A stretch of DNA of 64,000 nucleotides from Phaeosaccion multiseriatum (Eukaryota; Ochrophyta, other classes), in the NCBI GenBank assembly GCA_965112735.1, contig OZ218956.1, positions 124,001-188,000 of the forward strand, given 5' to 3'. Both the position numbers and the translations under genes were made by a program. Under the pieces are notes generated by a model. It did not search any database. It had not been told where the DNA came from and saw only the letters and a program-made list of their open reading frames with translations. Positions 22,198-32,967 of the stretch are shown here, in pieces. Numbering within the stretch: position 1 is the stretch's first letter; every line of letters begins with the position of its first letter.

Positions 22198-24877
22198 ATG
22201 GGGGCTGGGGCATCGTTACCCGCAGGACCGGGGGACGCAGGAGGAGGGGGAAGCTCTCAAAAGCATGGGTCCGGGAGCCCGCGGGCCGCCCAACCGGGTA
22301 TCAAGGGAGACATGGACGCGATGAGCACGGGGGAGGAGAACGAGCTGTTGGTGCGTGACGGGAGTAAAGTCAGAGTGCTGACTTCAGGTCATAGATGAGG
22401 CCAGGAAAAGCTCACACCCTTTTTCCCCGGCCTCCTTTCCTCTCCCTCCCCCCCCCCCCCTCTCTCTCTCTCTACCTCCTCTTCGTTCCTGCCCCCCCCC
22501 CTTCCCCACCCCACTTCTCTCTGAATGACCCCTTCTCTCCTGTCTCCCTCCTCTCTTCCTCGCGAGCCCATCCAGCTGGAGGCCTCTCACTTGATGGAGG
22601 GCGACATTCTGCGCATGTTCAACTTCATCGAAGGCGAGGGCTACGACCTCGACTCTAAGCAGGGCGTACTGCACATGCTCAAGAGGTAGGAAGGGAGAAG
22701 CGAGGGGAGTACGTGTACACGCACACACGCACGTACCCAAGTACGCACGCACGGAGAGCTGTCACAGAGCTGGGAAGCGAGGAAGCCTCCAGCAAGCGTC
22801 TCAGCCACGCAATCACACCCCCTCCCTCTCCTGCCCAGCGGCGTCTCATCTCGTTTTTTCCCTCCTCCTCCCCTGTGTGTGGCAGTATTCTCAAGGACAA
22901 GAGTCAGCTGGGGCTGTGCCGCAACATCTTCCTCAAGCACTTTGTCAACCTCGCAGACGGTGGTAAGGCCAGCGACAAGGCGGCCACAGGCGAGGACCAA
23001 GAGGGCAAAGAGAAAGAAGACACTCTCGAGGGCGAAGCCTGGGCCTCCGACGGCAGCGACGAGGACGTGGACGGGCGCTCCATCGTGACGGGCCTTTGGA
23101 ACTTTCTCACTATGGACCGCACACGCCTGATGGGCTTTCTGTTTAGCCTGTACGAGGACGAGGACTTGGGAGGGAAGGGGCTCACCATGCCGCACCTGGA
23201 GTCCTTGGTACGTACGGGTAACATTGTACATGGGATGGATGGCACTGGAAGGTCACAGCTTCACGCACCCCCTGATCTTACTGTGTGCCGTGATACTCAG
23301 AGCCTGCTGGCGCGTTGTAGGACTTCGGCTCACTTGCTTACACCCCTGCCGTAGACTGTCGACGGGTGGCCCTTGTCTCTTGCCTGCTGGTGCGACACTC
23401 ACCCCTTCCCAACTATGCCAAACGATACGCCTTTCTTTAGGTTAAGTGCGTGCAGTCAGGGGCTACTGAGTCGGAACGCGACGCACACATGGAGGTAAGG
23501 CGCTTCACATCGTTGGGATCAATGGAGCTCAAGGCCGGGCCCAAGTGGCACCGCTGAAGCAACAAGGAATGTGCCTTGCCACCCCCCTCCCGTCTGTGGC
23601 GCTCACCCGACTCCTTTCTTCTGTGGTTGCTTTGGGTCTCCCGTCTGTGGCGCTCACCCGACTCCTTTCTTCTGTGGTTGCTTTCGGTTGTGGGTACGTG
23701 CGTGCGTGTGTGCGTGCGTCACAGGTGCTGCGCGAAGCGATGGACGGAGCCCGCTTCCTGAGCTGGGGCACTTTCCGACGCAGCATGAATGTGCAGGGGC
23801 AGGCTGGGGGGGGCAGCAACGGGCTGCTGAGGCCTCTCTACACATCCCAGAGCGCCCTCAGAGACTTCATCCTGGGGGAGGAGTTTTGGAAGAGGAGGCA
23901 GGAAGTGCGGCAGGAGGTGCTCGGGGGAACCGTCATCGTTGGCGACGACCTCAACGAATTCGGGAGGTGAGGGAGAGCACTTGGCAGCAGGGACTGAGAG
24001 CAGCAGGGGAACGAGCGGGGCCGGGAGCGGGGGTAGGGTAGGATCAGCGCAGCATCAGCACGCTTCTCTCTCAGATTAGCAGGAGAGACAGCCAAGGCCG
24101 AATGAAGTGGGGCACTACATGGGGTTTGAGAGAGAGAGAGAGACAGAGCCGATTCCTCTCATCTCAAGAGGGCACCCAAACTCGAGTCCTCTTGTCTTCC
24201 TCCCACACCCGTCCATACATCTCTGAAGCCCCGTTTGTTTGTGTGGTCAACACAGGGACGGAGCGCGAGGGCGCCGGGCGCGGTCGGGTTCCAAGCGCAA
24301 CACCGTACTCACCGTGCCCGACAGCTTGGGCGCCAAGCGGCGGGTCAGCTGCATCAACAAGAAGAGCAGCTTGCACAGCCCCAACAACAGGGCCTCCCTC
24401 GGAGGCTCCCTCAGGGACTCCATCTTCGCAAAGGCAAACGGTAAGGAAGGAAGGAAGGGCGTGCGTGCGTGGGCAGGGGTGGGGGGGGGGGGGGGGTAAA
24501 GTACGACGCTGTGCTGGCGTGTCGGGCCGTTACAGGACCTCCCTGTCCTGCCCTTTGACGTGCGTGCGTGTCTGCGTTATGTGCGTCCGTGTGCAGAAGC
24601 GGGAAACCTTCTCGGGGGCTTGGGCCAGCATCTCCACTTCGGGGGGGGGTCGAGGACAACAAGCTCTGCACGGGACAGCAAAGAGGTGAGGAGGGAGCTG
24701 GTGGTTCATGGTTCATCGGATCTACTCCGTCCAGCCTCTCTGAGGAAGCTGGTGGTTCATCGGATCGACTCCGTCCAGCCTCTCTGCTCTCCCATCTCTC
24801 TCTCTCTCTCTCTCTCTCCCGTCTCCCCTCCATCTTTCTCTCTCCTCTCCTCCCCTCTCTCTCTGTGTGTCTCTTTA

Positions 24878-24918
<41 letters not shown>

Positions 24919-25576
24919 CGCTCTCTCTGTCTGTCTCTTTTCCCCTCTCTAGTCTGGTGCACTCACCCGCACCGCCCTTTGCCTGCCCCTCGCACCATGT
25001 CAGGACCTGATCGAGGCGGTGCCGTTGGTGATACACACCTCGCAATCCAAGACCCCCGGCCACAATAGCGGTAACAGCGGGCGACAAGCCGCCAAGAGCA
25101 TTGTCTTCTCTCTCCCCAGGGGGGAGGCGCTCGTGGCCAACAAGAAAGATAGCCTAGAGGGAAGACAGCAGCAGCAGCGGCAGCAGCAGCAGCGGCAGCA
25201 AGGAGTGGAAGGAGGGCGAGGAGGCGGCGGCGGAGGAGGAGGCAGAGGAAGTGGTGTTGGTGGAGGAGGAGGAGGAGGAGGTCCTGGTGGTCGGGGGGGG
25301 GGAATTGGGCAAGAAGGACTAGCAACGGCGGCAGCAGCGGCGGGGCACAAGGAGCCAGACAGCAGCAGCCCAGACAGAGGCAGACGCAGAAGCAGCCCCA
25401 GCGGCAGCAAGGGTCCCACGCGGGAGCCATCAGGTTCCATCATGACTGCCTACGGCTCCGGTGTCACCTCCCACCTCATGGGGAGGCCCTCGCAGGAAGT
25501 CAGCAGAGACGCACAGCCCAAGGCCAAGGGGGGGGGTGCGATGGAGGCCTCCTCAGCGGGTATCATGGCTAAGTAA
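22198..25576 (+). CDS. Probable N-myristoylated EF-hand-like protein
   Basis: Eight exons fit in phase: 22198-22350, 22576-22685, 22886-23207, 23441-23494, 23725-23966, 24256-24440, 24597-24685 and 25004-25576, giving about 575 aa. The start MGAGAS fits the N-myristoylation signal (G2, S6). The middle holds helix-loop-helix-like segments without full calcium ligands (LMEGDILRMFNFIEGEGYDL, LWNFLTMDRTRLMGFLFSLY followed by EDEDLGG, FLSWGTFRRSM and LRDFILGEEFWKRRQEV). These resemble EF-hand repeats of calcineurin-B-like or recoverin-like proteins, but degenerate. The last exon is R/Q/G-rich. It is probably a membrane-attached regulator. The acceptor of the last exon could instead be 24952. Family assignment is tentative. 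Confidence 0.55.
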
Positions 25577-26613
25577 TGCAGACAGAGGACGGGACAGGCT
25601 TGTGTGGTAGCCACGGGAGCGGGTCACAGCTATCACCCCCCGCCCTGCCTCTGTCTTCGTCTCGCCTCTATGACTCTATCATGTTGCTTGCTACGTCGTT
25701 GCTGAGTCTCTCTCGCTACCCACGGTAGTGGGGGGGGGGGCGGGTGTCAGCAAGAGGGAGACAGAGACAGAGACAGAGACAGAGGGAGAGAGAGAGGAGG
25801 GGTGGGAGAGAAAGATGGAGAGGGAGTGTGCTACTAACCAGGTGTGCCTCCCTTTTTGCTCTCCTTAGTTGTTTGTTGACATGTATAGATGGGGAGGGAG
25901 GGAGTCCAACGCGGCATTGCCCGCTTCTTGCCTTCCTCTTGGAGGAACGAGAGAGTGCCACGCGCGGCAAGGACCCGCTGGCCTGGCCATGTGATGAAAG
26001 AGCTACTACTACTCGACGGAGGTAGCAAGAGCAAGAGCAAGAGGAGAGCGGCGCTCACCACAAGTGGGGCAGTGGCCACTGCACCACACACTTGCGCAGT
26101 ACATACAATGCATGACACATAATAATTGGTACAGTATCACTAGGATAGTAATTGATTGGGCTAGAGGCAGAGGCAGAGGCAGAGGCAGAGGCTGGTTGTG
26201 GGCGAGTATGGTACAAGTTTTCATGTGTACATCACGCATCGCTGCAAAGCAAAGCTATGGCCGGTGTGGCTGGGCTCTATACATCTTTCTTTCGCCCTTC
26301 TCGGCGAGAACACTGCCCAACCAATAGTACATGCATACCCAACCAATAGTACATGCATACCCAAAAAAAAAAATCCAAGTATGGCATTCGGGACGGCAGC
26401 ACAGTCGGGCAGGGCAGAGCAGGGAATCCTCTATGCCCCTCTGTGCCACCCCTCCACCGCTTAGGTGATTCCTATTAAGTCAATAAAGTCCCCTCCACCG
26501 CCTGTCGTGTCTCGTCTGTGCACAACATGAAGTACGCTCCAGAGACCGCACAAAGCCCCCCCTCTCCTCCTCCTCCTCCTCCTCCTCCTCCCCCTGGTCC
26601 CCCTGCTTGGGCC
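25577..26613. other. Convergent intergenic region with short repeats
   Basis: The region contains (cagaga)n at 25755-25785, (aggcag)n at 26163-26192 and two copies of an ~25-bp unit (aaccaatagtacatgcatac) at 26318-26361. At 26463-26488 is a motif (ggtgattccta ... aagtcaataaa) shared with 53990-54013, and at 26563-26590 a (tcc)n tract. No gene is supported. Confidence 0.55.
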
Positions 26614-28303
26614 CTACCCACACCCCCCAAGCCCTCCGCCTCCCTCCCCCCCCTGCACCCCCCAGTGGCGGGCCGTGGATGCATCCAAGTGGCCTAGGGC
26701 GGCACACCCCAGCACCACCTCGTCAAGGTCCTTGTCCTCTCTGGCCTCAATCACAAAGCCCACTCGCACCTCCATAGAGGGGAAGCGCGGCTGCAGCTGC
26801 TGCATGCCCTTCCTGGCGAGGTAGGCCCAGTGCCGCATGTTCACGTCCATCTCCATGTACGTTACATCTGAAACCTTTTTCATCGCCCCTCCTCCCCCGC
26901 CAGCAGTTGGTGATACAGCAGCAGCATCAGGGAGGAACACGGAGGTGCAGCCCTTGTAGAGAGAGCCGCTCTTGGTGATGAGGCAGGGCTTGCCGTTGTA
27001 TGAGTCGAACATGGAGGGGAGGCCCAGCGCAGGCAGGTTGACACAAGAGCCTGATGGGGGAGGGGGGGACACGTGGCGCCGAGATTATATTTCGTGTTGG
27101 GCGTGGGCATGCTTCCAGTGAGGCACGAGGGAGGCACAGGGGAGAGAGGGTATGACAGAGACAGCAGCCACTATGACAAGGCCAGCAGCCACTCACTCAC
27201 CGATGATCTTGAGCCTGTGCCTCATCTTGGGGTCTGCCACTGCCGCCGCACAGTACTCCACGAGCAGCCGGACGCCGGGGGGCGCGCTGTCCAGGGCCCG
27301 GAGGTGAGCGATGGTTTCGGCCGTCAAGCAGAAATACATGACACAGTGCTGGGGAGGGCATTAGGGGGGGCATATGGTGAGGCATAAGGGGAAGGCGACC
27401 GGGCAGGCAGGAGGAGGGAGGGAGGGCGTTCAGTGGTAAGTAAGCTTCTGGTGTACAAGGTGTACAATCGGCGGCGCAACATGGGGGAAGGAAGTAACAT
27501 CCTTGCCGACATTCTGCAAAGAGAGCCGCCGCCCCCCACCCCTCACCCCTTACCAGTGTAGGGCCGTCAGTGGCGGGCCTCATGAGGCTGGGCGCCTCCT
27601 GCGGCAGTTGGCAGTTTACCACGAAGAGCGTGGGCACGTCGGGGTGCGGCGACTGCAGCAGGGCGCCCTCCGCTCCCATGCCTATCCGGACTTGGTCTAC
27701 GATGTGGTCCATTTTGCAGGGCTTCTCTCCGTGGAACAGATCCACCGTGAGTAGCTCGTACAGGGCCGCACCAGAAGGGGCCTTTGCTCCTGGGGTACAT
27801 GCGTGAGACAAGTACATGGAACGTGGAGTGTAAGGTCCCCGCATGTGCGAACGAGCGACAAGCCCCTACCCTGCAGCATGTACCGTCTCCATCCACCTCA
27901 GAAACCCCCTCCCCGTCCCTCTCTGGGCAACAGCAAAGTAGAAAGCAGCAGCCTGCTAACGGGACACACCTGTCTTGGCGTAATTCGGACCCTGTCGGAC
28001 GTTAAACGCATCCGCAGAGAGGTGGCTCCACCCCTTCCTAACCGCGCCGACGTTGTTGCTGCTGCCGTTCTCGGCGGCTCCCATCCCCATTCGCTTGCTG
28101 CTCCTTCTTCGACTGAAGCTGCTCCTAATGCTGCCGCCTAAACTCCTGCTGCTTCCGCTGCTACCCTCTTCCCCCCTGCCCTCGTCTTCGACCCCTCCCA
28201 CATCGAGAGCGGGAGGGGAATCATCGACTGCAGTGGCGCTCTCTATGCTGCTGCCTGCCCACGGTATCCGCTCCTCGTCCTTGGTGAAGACGAGCGAAGT
28301 CAT
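26614..28303 (-). CDS. DUF1336 / EDR2 C-terminal domain protein
   Basis: Four exons, 28303-27970, 27789-27554, 27348-27201 and 27050-26614, give 384 aa. After a Ser-rich N-terminus (GSSRSLGGSIRSSFSRRRSS) the protein follows DUF1336 from start to end: WSHLSADAFNVRQGPNYAKT, PSGAALYELLTVDLFH, MDHIVDQ, VPTLFVVNCQLPQEAPS, CVMYFCLTAETIAHL, RHRLKIIG, NGKPCLITKSGSLYKGCTS, VTYMEMDVNMRHWAY, VRVGFVIEAREDKDLDEVVL and ALGHLDASTARHW. In plants this domain is the C-terminal half of EDR2, a lipid-binding membrane protein; no START or PH domain is seen here. An extra ~18-residue Ala/Gly loop (PDAAAVSPTAGGGGG) inside the domain is encoded by the recurring TTGGTGATA/CAG element at 26901-26930. Confidence 0.85.
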
Positions 28304-28866
28304 TCTAGCGTTTCTCAAATCATCGCTTCGTCGTTAAATATGGGCCGTTGGGAGCGGTAAAGGTGGCTACCTTCACGAGAATACTTGGCCCTGTGCAGCA
28401 CAGGACCAATGGCACGCTCGCTTGCACCTACAGGGAATGCCCTCCCCTCCTCAACGGCAATCGGCGGGCAATCGGTGCTATTACGGCCTCTATGCCTCTA
28501 AATGAGTTTGAGTTCATTATTTCCGCGCCATCGCGTCGTCTTGAACGGCCCATGTGAGAGCGGTAAGCATGGCCCAGCCAGTCACCCCCCCCCACAGTGG
28601 CTTCTCTGATCTCTGGTCTGCCTATTGTATCGTATCTGGTGTGGGGTGTGGGCCCCTCGTGTTGTCGTGTAGTACCTCCCTCTCTGTTCCTCTGGCGCTC
28701 CTCGCATCTCGGGCTGCCAAAGCAAAGCCCAAAGAAGCAAAAGCAACGCACCAAGGAGCCAAAGCCGACCGCTGTGTGCCCTGTCTAGAGCTCACCCCTC
28801 CACGCGGGTCTTGCTCAGTTGAGGAGCCCGGCTCTTGTTGACATCATCATCAAGTATCGGTAACGC
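28304..28866. other. Intergenic spacer between two minus-strand genes
   Basis: This is the upstream region of the DUF1336 gene and the downstream region of the PX gene. I see no ORF with coding character and no repeats of note. Confidence 0.5.
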
Positions 28867-29803
28867 TCATGGAGGAGTGCTGGGCATCGGCACCATTCCT
28901 TGTGGGCTGGACGCTTGCTCTGACGGTAGTGGCAGCAATTCCCCCTCCCCCTCTCCATTAGCTCGCGCGGAGGAGGGAGAGGAGGAGCGTCGGCCTGGCA
29001 CAGATAGCTTGGGCATGCTCCTGGGCATCCCCTTGGGCATCCCCTTGGGCATCCCCTTGGGCATCCCCTTTGGCAGGCTCGAGGACACCGATGACATGCC
29101 CTTGGAGGTCGCTGCCCGGACCTGCGATACACCCTTGGCCATCTGTGAGTCCAGGAGAGGGGATGGCAGTGGATGGCGGGGGAGGGAGGGCGTAGGGAGG
29201 GCAAGTGCAAGGTGAGCACGGTGGGGAAACAGCGGTCTGCTCCACTCGCTCTGCTCTGTATCACCAACTGCTCTGCTCTGCTGACGCTCTACGCACTCAC
29301 ATTGGCCATGCCCATGCTCGGCACCCCCTTGGGCACCTTGCCCGCAAGTTTTCGCGTGGACTCGGAAACCGAGGAGGCCCACTTGCTCGTCCGCCTGGCC
29401 GCAGGACCCCCCCCCGGGGTGGACGGGCTCCCACTCCCACTCTCTGCCTCTGCTTCTTCTTCGAGGGGGGCTGCTTCTGCAGTCGCACTCGGAAATGCTT
29501 CTGCAGTCGCACTCGGAAATTGAAATGTGTCCACGGAAACCTTTTCCCCTTCCCCCTGCTGCCTGGGCTCCGTTTCAAGAGAGGCGGCGGCTGAAGAGGG
29601 CTCTGCAGGCTCCCAACCCTCCTCACTGGGCTCTTTCGTCTGCCCTCCAACCCTTTGCCCCTCATATGAGCTCTCCTGCTCCTCTTCCTCCTGCTCCTCC
29701 TCCTCCTCCTCCTCCTCCTCCCCCTCCTCCTCCTCCTCCCCCCCCCCTCCTCCTCCTCCTCCTCCTCCTCCTCCTCCTCCGCTGTGTTGTTCACTACTCG
29801 ATC

Positions 29804-29847
<44 letters not shown>

Positions 29848-30689
29848 GCTGCTGCTGCAAAAGAGAGAGACAGAGCGAGCATGGATTCGAGGGGCGGGGG
29901 CAGCACGGTGAGGGGTGGAAGTGCGGGGCATCGGAGCAAGCCTTTCGTCCCAGGGGGACACAGGCCGAAGTGAACTCAGCAAGGGCAGCCATGTGGGGGA
30001 GGGGGAGGAGGGGCTCGGCCGACCTGACCCCGAGTAAAGAGTAACCGAACGAAGGGATGATTCCCTTCCTCGCAGCAGGAAAACGTCACTGACAGAAGCC
30101 ATGCCCTGAACCATTGCTTTCCCAATCACCTCCGGCGCCGTGCTGCCCTCTCGGTGGCCTTCCTCGCTCTCCTCCCTCTCCCGTTCCTCCTTTCCCTCTT
30201 CTCTGGCGACCGAAGGTTGCCCAGGGCTCTCCCTAGACACCGGAGGATTGTCCGTGGGCGTGGACGGACAAGCACCGTCGTCACCACCAGCCTTCGCCAC
30301 AACGGCACCGCCTCCCGAAGAGGGCAGCGAGGGCTTCGAAGCACCTTCACTCGAACTAATCGCACCACTCCTACCTTCCCCGGCAGTCCCTCTGGCAGCC
30401 AAAGACCCAGGCCCGGCGCTCGGTCTGCCCACAGCAGCCCGAGAGGGGGAAGGGGCGGATGCCTTGGCGGGGGGGCCCATGACCTGCATCAGAGTCGACC
30501 CCAGTGCCGCCCCAGCTGCAGAAACCGGCGACAGGAAGGAAGAGCGCTTCGATGAGGTCGAGGCGGGGGAGGGGCTCAGGCTCGAAATAGAAGCAGGACC
30601 GTCTGTGTTCACGAGGAGGATCTCCCCGCCCCCCGGGGTGTCACTCCCTCCCTTATCCCCTGAGTGGCTCCTCTGGCTACTCCCCGCCT

Positions 30690-30732
<43 letters not shown>

Positions 30733-32121
30733 TGGTGGTACAGCAGCAGCAGCGGCCACTGAAGGCGCTGGGGGGGGGCGTTGCGGCCTGCTCTGTGCCG
30801 CGGCAGAGGGCGGCAGTTTGGAGCCCAGGTTGGTGTCCGCTTTGGTGTTGTCTTGCGAGAGGAAGCTCGCGAGCTCGGGCCGGCAGCGCAGAGAGGCATC
30901 CTCCATGACCGCATCGAGGAAGGCCTGCACCTTGCGGCGCCGCTTCGCCAGGTGCGCGGGGTCGAAGCTGCGGCGGTACGAGTACGGTAGGGTGGGGAGG
31001 ACTGGCGCAGACGCACCGCCGCCGCTGAGCGTGCTACTGCTACTGGTGGTAGGAGTGCTGCCTCCTTCTGAGGGGTTCGCGGGGAGGGGAGGGAGGGGGT
31101 TGGTGGTCACTTCTCAGTGCGGAGAGCAGAGCTCTTGTGGAGTTCGAGACTAAGGTAAGGACGCCTCCCAAGTCTCGCGCTCTCTCCCTTCCTCCCTCTC
31201 TCTCTCTCTCTCTAGTAAGCACGAACACCACGCGCCCGCCTGCAACTGTCTACAGAAGATGTTAATAGATGCACTGACTGTTCCTTGTACACGCAGCCCT
31301 TGCTCGGCCTTACCGTGCGTGTCGAACTTTAGCAGCGCCGTTCTGAGCTTGGAGAAGGCGGTCATGCGGTGCCACGAGTCCCATCTCTGCCCCCCCCTGT
31401 TCATGCACGTCACGCGGTACACAGCGTAGCGCCCCTCCACCACTCGAGTGTCACCCACTGTCACCTGAGGGAGGGAGGGGGGGAGGTAGGTTGGAGAGAA
31501 TCCTCCTTGGAGCAAGTGCTTGCATTCATGGGGCTCGATCGAATCGAGACAGACAAAGATGGTGCTACGCCTCTTCTCCTTACCTGTACTCCGTCTAGAC
31601 TCCGCTTTTTGCTGAGGCGGCGGCGTAGGGACGGGGGTGGCGGCGACGGGGACCGAACAACAGATGGCGGGCAAGCGCTGGAAGCAGCAGCAGCAGCAGC
31701 AGCAGCAGCAGAGGCAGTGGTAGATTCTCCGCCTTCATCGTCCACCGCTGCTGTTGCTGCTGCTGCTGCTCCTACCACAGCTCGGCTTGATGAGGGTTCT
31801 GGAGGGGGCGGCCGTGGCAGCAGCCAGGCCTCTAGAGATGCTGTGTCCAGCCCCAGGGACTTGCGCGCCACTCGCAGAAGAGCCTCCACCGCTCTACACA
31901 GGCACAGTGGAGGGGGTAGGAAGATGAGTGGAGGGGCTTGGTGAGGCGGAGAGTATGGGAGGGTAGAGCGAGGAGAGAAGGTAGCACTCTGTGCGCCCTC
32001 ACCTCATCCCCACGCTGACGCCCTCCTCGCTGTCCTCGCCCCCCTTGAGGGCCTCTCGCGCAAAGACGACTCCCAGCATGCAGCACATCCAGCACACCGC
32101 TGCAGAAAGGGCTGCACCCAT
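28867..32121 (-). CDS. PX-domain (phosphoinositide-binding) protein with KGM repeats
   Basis: A six-exon model in phase is 32121-32003, 31893-31584, 31464-31314, 31112-30024, 29854-29301 and 29142-28867, giving about 832 aa. The donor of exon 4 is the weakest call. The first exon starts MGAALSAAVCWMCCMLGVVF, a myristoylation-like or anchor sequence. A split PX domain follows: VVEGRYAVYRVTCMNRGG, SWHRMTAFSKLRTALLKFD, then YRRSFDPAHLAKRRRKVQAF and RPELASFLSQD. The remainder is Ala-, Ser-, Thr- and Glu-rich. The C-terminus repeats a short Gly-Met motif (MVQGMASVS, VPKGVPSMGMAN, MAKGVSQVR, SKGMSSVSS, PKGMPKGMPKGMPKGMP). PX domains bind PI3P-type lipids on endosomes. The DNA core TTGGTGGTA within GCT repeats (30721-30750) codes part of the poly-Ala. 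Confidence 0.82.
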
Positions 32122-32828
32122 CTCCTCCCTATTCTTCGCTTCCTCTGAAGAGGGGTTTCTTCGTTGGGAGTAGAAAAGAGGACAGAAGCTCGGTCTCTAC
32201 ACTCTCCTCAACGGGGAAATGTAGAGGGAGGGGATGGAAGGAAGGAGAGCAGCGACCGAAGCTTCTTCTTGGTCGTGGTGCGCATCCTTCACAGGCTAAA
32301 GGGGCGGGGCGCAGCGCGAGGCAGGCAGGCAGTCACAGATGGCAAGTTGTATGCAGAACGGGCGAGGTCGGGCTCAGCTCCAGCGGGCCCGACACGAACG
32401 CTCCGACACGATCCTTGCTGGTATCAACTTTGTGCCGATGGGGAGAACTGACGAGTCGGAGGGATACGACCTCGGGGGCTAAGTTCCCCGGGGCGGCGGT
32501 GAGACATTACTTTTAGACAATATAGATGGCACACTAATAAGACCATAGGCCATGCCGGATGACAGGCGATGCCACTTGGATTCGGAGTACGTTGTGATAG
32601 TGTACCTTTATTTCTAAAGAAAAAATAGCGCTAGGATAGCCCCACTACTTCCACACCGGTCCAGCTCGTAAAGGCCGTTTCGGTGCCATTTGTAACTGCG
32701 TGTATGCCATTTGGAGCTACGTATATGACTCTTACGTACATACGTAGCCCGAGTTAGGTCTCCTCGAGAGCCCACCCTCTCCCCTGCGGACAGGCAATGA
32801 TAAATAACCCCCTCCCTCCTCCCTCCCG
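32122..32828. other. Intergenic region up to the segmental duplication
   Basis: Upstream of the PX gene. It contains A/T-rich unremarkable DNA at 32500-32740 and a tandem pair of related short segments (tgccatttgtaactgcgtgt and tgccatttggagctacgtat, 32682-32727). No gene is supported. The duplication begins at about 32829. Confidence 0.5.
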
Positions 32829-32967
32829 CAAGGGATTGAGGAGGCCGAAGCGTGCCCTCTGTCCAAAATCGGGCCGGAGATGCGCTAGCACATCAGCACA
32901 TCAAGATTTACACCCCCTGCGGCCTTTAACAGCCCGGACTCTAGTAACCTCCCACGCTGTGAATGAA

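Noticed and set aside
23545-23700. Two copies of a ~53-bp unit (gtctgtggcgctcacccgactc) as a possible regulatory repeat
   Set aside because: A simple tandem duplication inside an intron of the EF-hand-like gene; no other copies seen.
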